Shown here: positions 19,752 through 23,337 of the stretch, one piece after another
How positions within the stretch are numbered: the stretch's first letter is position 1
Layout of the letters: each line of letters begins with the position of its first letter
Made by a program: the position numbers and the translations under genes
Source: Hymenopellis radicata
Taxonomy: Eukaryota > Basidiomycota > Agaricomycetes > Agaricales > Physalacriaceae
Direction of reading: 5' to 3'
Assembly (NCBI GenBank): GCA_015501595.1
Contig: JADNRX010000770.1
Coordinates: forward strand, 1 to 23,337
DNA length: 23,337 bases
Notes under the pieces: model-generated
What the model was told of the DNA's origin: nothing
The model's database searches: none
The model's input: the letters and a program-made list of their open reading frames with translations, nothing else

Positions 19752-22654
19752 ATGTTGTCCACGAAACGCGCTAGACCGAGTTCCCAAGGGGAAGACAGCG
19801 TTGCGCGCAGAAGACCTCAAGCATCTGGAGGAGGACGAAAAAAGCAGAAAATTGTCAGCGAACTGTTGAATATGCCACTGGATATCTGGCTTGAGGTGAG
19901 TATATGCGTCTATTCACCGCGAGATCCCGGATCAGAATTGGGCACAGATTTTTCGCCTACTGGCGCCCATAGATTTGCTGCATCTAGCGCGGTCTACGAA
20001 GCCATTTAGAGAAACTTTGATGGGGCGGTCGACGGCCTTGCAGATATGGCGGCATTCCAGGGAACAGTGCCACCCGGATTTGCCCTCCCCAGACGATATC
20101 ATCTCGGAACCAGCATGGATTAATATTTTCTTCTGCAACCGGTGTCATGTATGTACTCTCTATCTCGATATCCTCTCTTACTTACAGCTGATTGCAAAAA
20201 GGATGGCACTTATGGAAGGTTGAGAATACAGATCGGAGTTTACAGAACTTCGGATCGATCATAGTTTTGCATCCTCGCGTACTTCACTGTCTTCAGTACC
20301 ATTCAGAATATACTTGGGTTAGGTCTCAATTGATGTCTTTCGCATTTCCATCACATCGAAATGGGCTACCACCATAAGCCCCGAGGTCGAGCTGGCTGCA
20401 GTCAAGCTCTCCAAGTCATCTTTCACATTATGTGCAAACCCTAACCCATACAAATGACCATATAAGGCTCCGCCGAGGCGCGCCGCGCAACTACCGAAGT
20501 ACCCGAAGACCCACAACTATGATCGACTCGAAGCTCTGTAAACTCCTATCTGTAATTCAACTCTCTGAGAAGTGCCATCCTTTTTGCAAATGACTGTAAT
20601 CTCTGTCCAGTTCTGCGTCAAAACTGTTCGCCGATCGATTGACTCTTTTGACCTTGGAATTCGAATTTGCCCGAAATGCGTGCCTTCTGCGTGAGTTCAT
20701 AGTCATATGGACCGAGAGGCTCCTCTCTGACGCGGAAGATCTAGTCTGCTTCCTGTTGGCATGGTTCCTCCTGAGGACAAGATGTTTGTTCCCTTGATTC
20801 CCTCATCCTTCTGGGGTATGTGTGGCTGTCCTGTTATCTTCGCTTGCGACTGACTATCGTAGTCCTTAACAAGGTACAGCAGACCGTCGTGTATCGCCCA
20901 CACCTCGATGCAGTCAAGCATCATTTCCAAGCTCTGAATACGGAAGTAGAACAAAAACTATACATCGAGAAGCGCCATGAGTATTGTTCTCAATGGCAAG
21001 ACGTACGTATTTATCACACTAGCCCCTGCCAACGTGCTCATCTTGCAGTTGGCCGAACAAGGAAGCGACTGGTACGAGGAAATGAAGTGGGAACGCGAAA
21101 AAACTCGGCAAGACGTTAGAGAGCGTCGAAAGTTGCTGTCAGTATTAGCTGCTGCTATAGTTTCTGACGCTTCTGACGGTCTGTCAGCATCAATACCAGG
21201 CTTATTCAGATGGGATTTAAGGATGAGCTGGATGACCAGTCCTGCGCCACTGCACTACAAAAGCACCCTTTCATCAGGCAGTCACATCCCCTGACCGATG
21301 AGGGTAAGTCTTGCATTGAATTTTTTTTTCGATTCCAAACGTGTTTTACAGCTTGGAGAAGAATCGTGCTACAATGGAAACTTTCATGGCATCGCTTCGC
21401 CTGCAACGGCTCGCCCGAGTGCGTAACGCCATTGTAATGGAGCGTCGCAAACTCGCTGTCGACTTCATGCATACAGTCAAGACCGTCGACATGCCTGTCC
21501 ATGAAGGCGGGACAGACCTCGTCTTGAAGACCGATCCTGCTGCGCCAGATTGGTTTCAATTTCCCGTCATCCATGAAATACTTGAACGCCCCAATGATCA
21601 TCGCGTCGAGGATGTAACCTTTTCCGCCGCCCTCCCCCAGGTCCTCCACGATATGATAAAGTGGTCGACAGGGCTTCACGAGAGCCTGTTCCGCGTTCTT
21701 GCTAAGGACGGCATCCCCGTACGAAGCAACTCCCATCTCGCCCTCGCCTGTTGCGTCGTCACCTGTCGAACATGCAGCCTTCCTCTTTTCTATCCCGACG
21801 TTTTATATCATCCTGTAACACGATCGGCGTTGCATCAGAAGAGGATTACAAGGCCGACTATAAGGAGTCCGAAGCCCACCGTAACTACAACGATCTCTCA
21901 AGCTGGTTCACCTACACAACAAGATGTGTGCGTAGACCTTGGACAGCCGAGGACCTTTGTGTCGATCTTCACTTGACCAAGATTGTACACGAAGTAATCG
22001 GCTTGGTAGGATTGGATCCTCAGACGACACGGGTTAAGGACCTAGACGCGTTGAACGTCTACTTCCACTACTTGGACTGCGTTCCTCTCGATCCTCCGAA
22101 TATGATTGTCAAGCCCGGGACTTGGCCCGGGAAGCTTAATGATTATTATCGGGAGCTCAGCAGGACGATTCCCAAAGAAAAGTTCAGGTGGCCGATGAAC
22201 TACTACTTTGGTTGGAGAAAATTCGTATGTCCTTCCTGCTCTCGCCAGTTCCGTCCGTCCGTCCGTTAATGGTACGTACCAGGTCTTGCATCTGTATCAA
22301 ACGAAGTTCTCCGGGACGTTGGTAAAAGGCGGTAATGTAGTGCTAGTTGACGAGAAGCTCCATGTTGAGCAGTTGAAGAAGAAGGCGAAAGCGTCGTTCT
22401 CTGACCCGATGGCTGGCTGTGTACAAGTTGTTGTGGTACGAGCATGGAGATGATGCCTGGTGACCAATTTTTGGTGAAGATGCACATTGAATATTGGTAA
22501 GTTGTTCCATCACTTGGTCAACCTGTGCAATTGATGTTTGTCTTCTTCAAGTCACAGGATAGAGCACGAAAAGCAGCGCGAGCGTGTAGATTACTTTCGC
22601 CATCCGAATATCGCTTCGGAAATATCGAGGTCGTCACTGGCCGTTCTTAAGTAG
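19752..22654 (+). pseudogene. F-box protein gene copy 5, three single-base deletions, intron insertion
   Basis: Ten exons: 19752-19895, 19948-20148, 20611-20690, 20745-20815, 20863-21002, 21049-21137, 21188-21303, 21352-22224, 22283-22496, 22558-22654. Exons 1-7 are fully in frame: LLNMPLDIWLE, HLARSTKPFRETLMGRS, CHFC...CPKC, and YEEMKWEREK in the helical part. One base is missing just inside exon 8 (TTGGAGAAG), one at CATCCTGTAAC near 21812 within the FYPDVLYHPC motif, and one at GACCCGATGG near 22410 before GWLCTSC. Exon lengths confirm this (873 and 214 nt against multiples expected from 857 and 203). As read, translation would stop soon after exon 8 begins. All three sites are short homopolymers, so sequencing error would restore an intact gene; real decay is equally possible. 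The N-terminus has KRARP but lacks the KEN motif of the other copies. Intron 2 is 462 bp because of an inserted element. Confidence 0.82.
20182..20599. mobile_element. 418-bp foldback (MITE-like) element in intron 2 of F-box copy 5
   Basis: The two ends are long inverted repeats. Left begins TTACAGCTGATTGCAAAAAG and right, reverse-complemented, TTACAGTCATTTGCAAAAAG. Similarity continues for about 105 bp (AGGATGGCACTT, GAGTTTACAGA, TCGATCATAGTT shared). Flanks TCTCTTAC (20174-20181) and TCTCTGTC (20600-20607) match at six of eight bases, suggesting a worn 8-bp target duplication as made by hAT elements. No transposase frame is present. Sibling introns at this position are about 45-55 bp. The exact ends are uncertain by a few bases because the TTACAG could be an old splice acceptor. 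Confidence 0.75.
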
Positions 22655-23062
22655 TGAGGAGGGGCATAGAAAGATTTCGGTCGCGTCTTATGAATTGGGG
22701 GTAGTTTAGGACGTCGTTAATTGTCCATGATACTAGGCGCAGGACTTTGATACATTATATAGTTGTACTTACTTCGACAGCGTGACGTCGATGAATTACT
22801 ATTCTGAATCCGCCTGTGCTACGAAAGAAGAGGAAGTCCCAGGAAAGTCCCCTAACGGCGGGACTACGTCAAGGAGGGCGACGTAAGTGCCTCTCTTCCC
22901 CGATGTATAGATCGTTAATCACAATCACCAGTGCGTCCGGCGATTTCTTATCCCCTCACGGTCAACACCGATTCGAAGGCCTGGGACAGCCTGGGAACCC
23001 GATGCCGCAGAATTCAAGTCGGAGAGGACCCCCAATAGTACTATGAAAGGTCGTCCTACGGG
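22655..23062. other. 3' flank of F-box copy 5
   Basis: About 400 bp. At 22708-22747 lies AGGACGTCGTTAATTGTCCA and following bases, nearly identical to the coding 3' end of copy 4 (19528 onward, RTSLIVHDT), but here it is beyond the stop codon. At 22813-22873 a lysine/arginine-rich frame (LRKKRKSQESP) faintly recalls F-box N-termini but has no ATG. Nothing else is supported. Confidence 0.45.
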
Positions 23063-23337
23063 TTCGGACAAAAACTGGCCAAAACCTGTCAAATGTCGTT
23101 CCAAGTTCGGACAAAAACAGGCCCGCCGACAGGCGGGCCGGGAAAAAAAATTCGGACAAAAATCAGCCGGGAGGAGCAAATCTGGGCATGGCGGGCCCCG
23201 AGGGCCCGCAGGCGGAAAATTTTTGAGAAATCGTCACCAGGCCGACCCAAAAATTCGGACAAAAACTGCCTCTGAGACCAGGCCGGTCAGAAATTCGGAC
23301 AAAAATCGAACTTAAGAGCCAAAAATCGGTTCGGACA
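23063..23337. repeat. Interspersed TTCGGACAAAAA array with GC hairpins
   Basis: Five copies of TTCGGACAAAAA at 23063, 23106, 23151, 23254 and 23294, and a sixth (TTCGGACA) cut by the window edge at 23330. Start-to-start distances are 43, 45, 103, 40 and 36 bp. Two perfect 8-bp stems lie between copies: GGCCCGCC/GGCGGGCC (23120-23139, 4-nt loop) and GCGGGCCC/GGGCCCGC (23191-23209, 3-nt loop). Frames crossing this array are low complexity and not credible genes. It may be the start of a larger dispersed repeat or satellite continuing to the right. Confidence 0.8.

Noticed and set aside
22813..22884. Lys/Arg-rich frame as the start of a sixth F-box gene
   Set aside because: Only LRKKRKSQESP-like text is similar, the first codon is GTG, and no F-box exon follows before the repeat array.
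23043..23315. 90-codon frame through the TTCGGACAAAAA array
   Set aside because: Its repetitive K/R/G text is simply the translated DNA repeat.

Overview
The window reads as nuclear DNA of a filamentous basidiomycete, most likely an Agaricomycete. Genes are split by short (about 45-70 bp) GT-AG introns with fungal branch points such as TACTAAC. The recognisable protein families (a wax-synthase-like MBOAT, an SSX2IP/Msd1-type coiled-coil protein, a small RING protein and a lineage-expanded F-box family) fit that group. There is no operon structure, and no rRNA, tRNA or CRISPR array was found.

Layout, left to right: (1) 1-936, minus strand: the 5' half of an F-box gene broken by 1-nt indels and running off the left edge. 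(2) 1338-1482, minus strand: a relic of another F-box exon. (3) 1861-4420, plus: five-exon ADIP/SSX2IP-like gene. (4) 4421-6048: a gene-poor stretch. (5) 6049-8503, plus: ten-exon F-box gene with a shifted C-terminus. (6) 8886-10364, plus: four-exon wax-synthase-domain acyltransferase. (7) 10704-11825, minus, convergent with it: intronless protein-kinase-like gene. (8) 12229-14681, plus: intact ten-exon F-box gene, used as the reference for the family. (9) 14898-15640, plus: RING-finger/coiled-coil gene with an 11-nt microexon. (10) 16189-16654: an unrecognised two-exon candidate. (11) 17065-19571 and 19752-22654, plus: two tandem F-box pseudogenes, the second carrying a 418-bp foldback (MITE-like) element in intron 2. 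(12) 23063 to the right edge: repeats of TTCGGACAAAAA separated by GC-rich hairpins.

The main theme is a local F-box family: five copies plus one relic in 23 kb. The copies share exon structure nearly to the base (exons of 198, 77, 89, 116, 857 and 203 nt recur), which gives a ruler for locating indels. Only the copy at 12229-14681 is clean throughout. The first about 1.05 kb of the window is an inverted copy of about 16935-17999, nearly identical at its distal end including introns, so the locus has recently duplicated, inverted or undergone conversion. A CACGTG box lies about 40-85 bp upstream of the start codon of seven genes.

Functionally, the F-box and RING proteins are probable ubiquitin-ligase parts, and the ADIP protein is probably a microtubule/spindle-pole factor. 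The acyltransferase and kinase look like unrelated single genes. The single-base indels could be real decay or sequencing error; this cannot be settled from the sequence alone.
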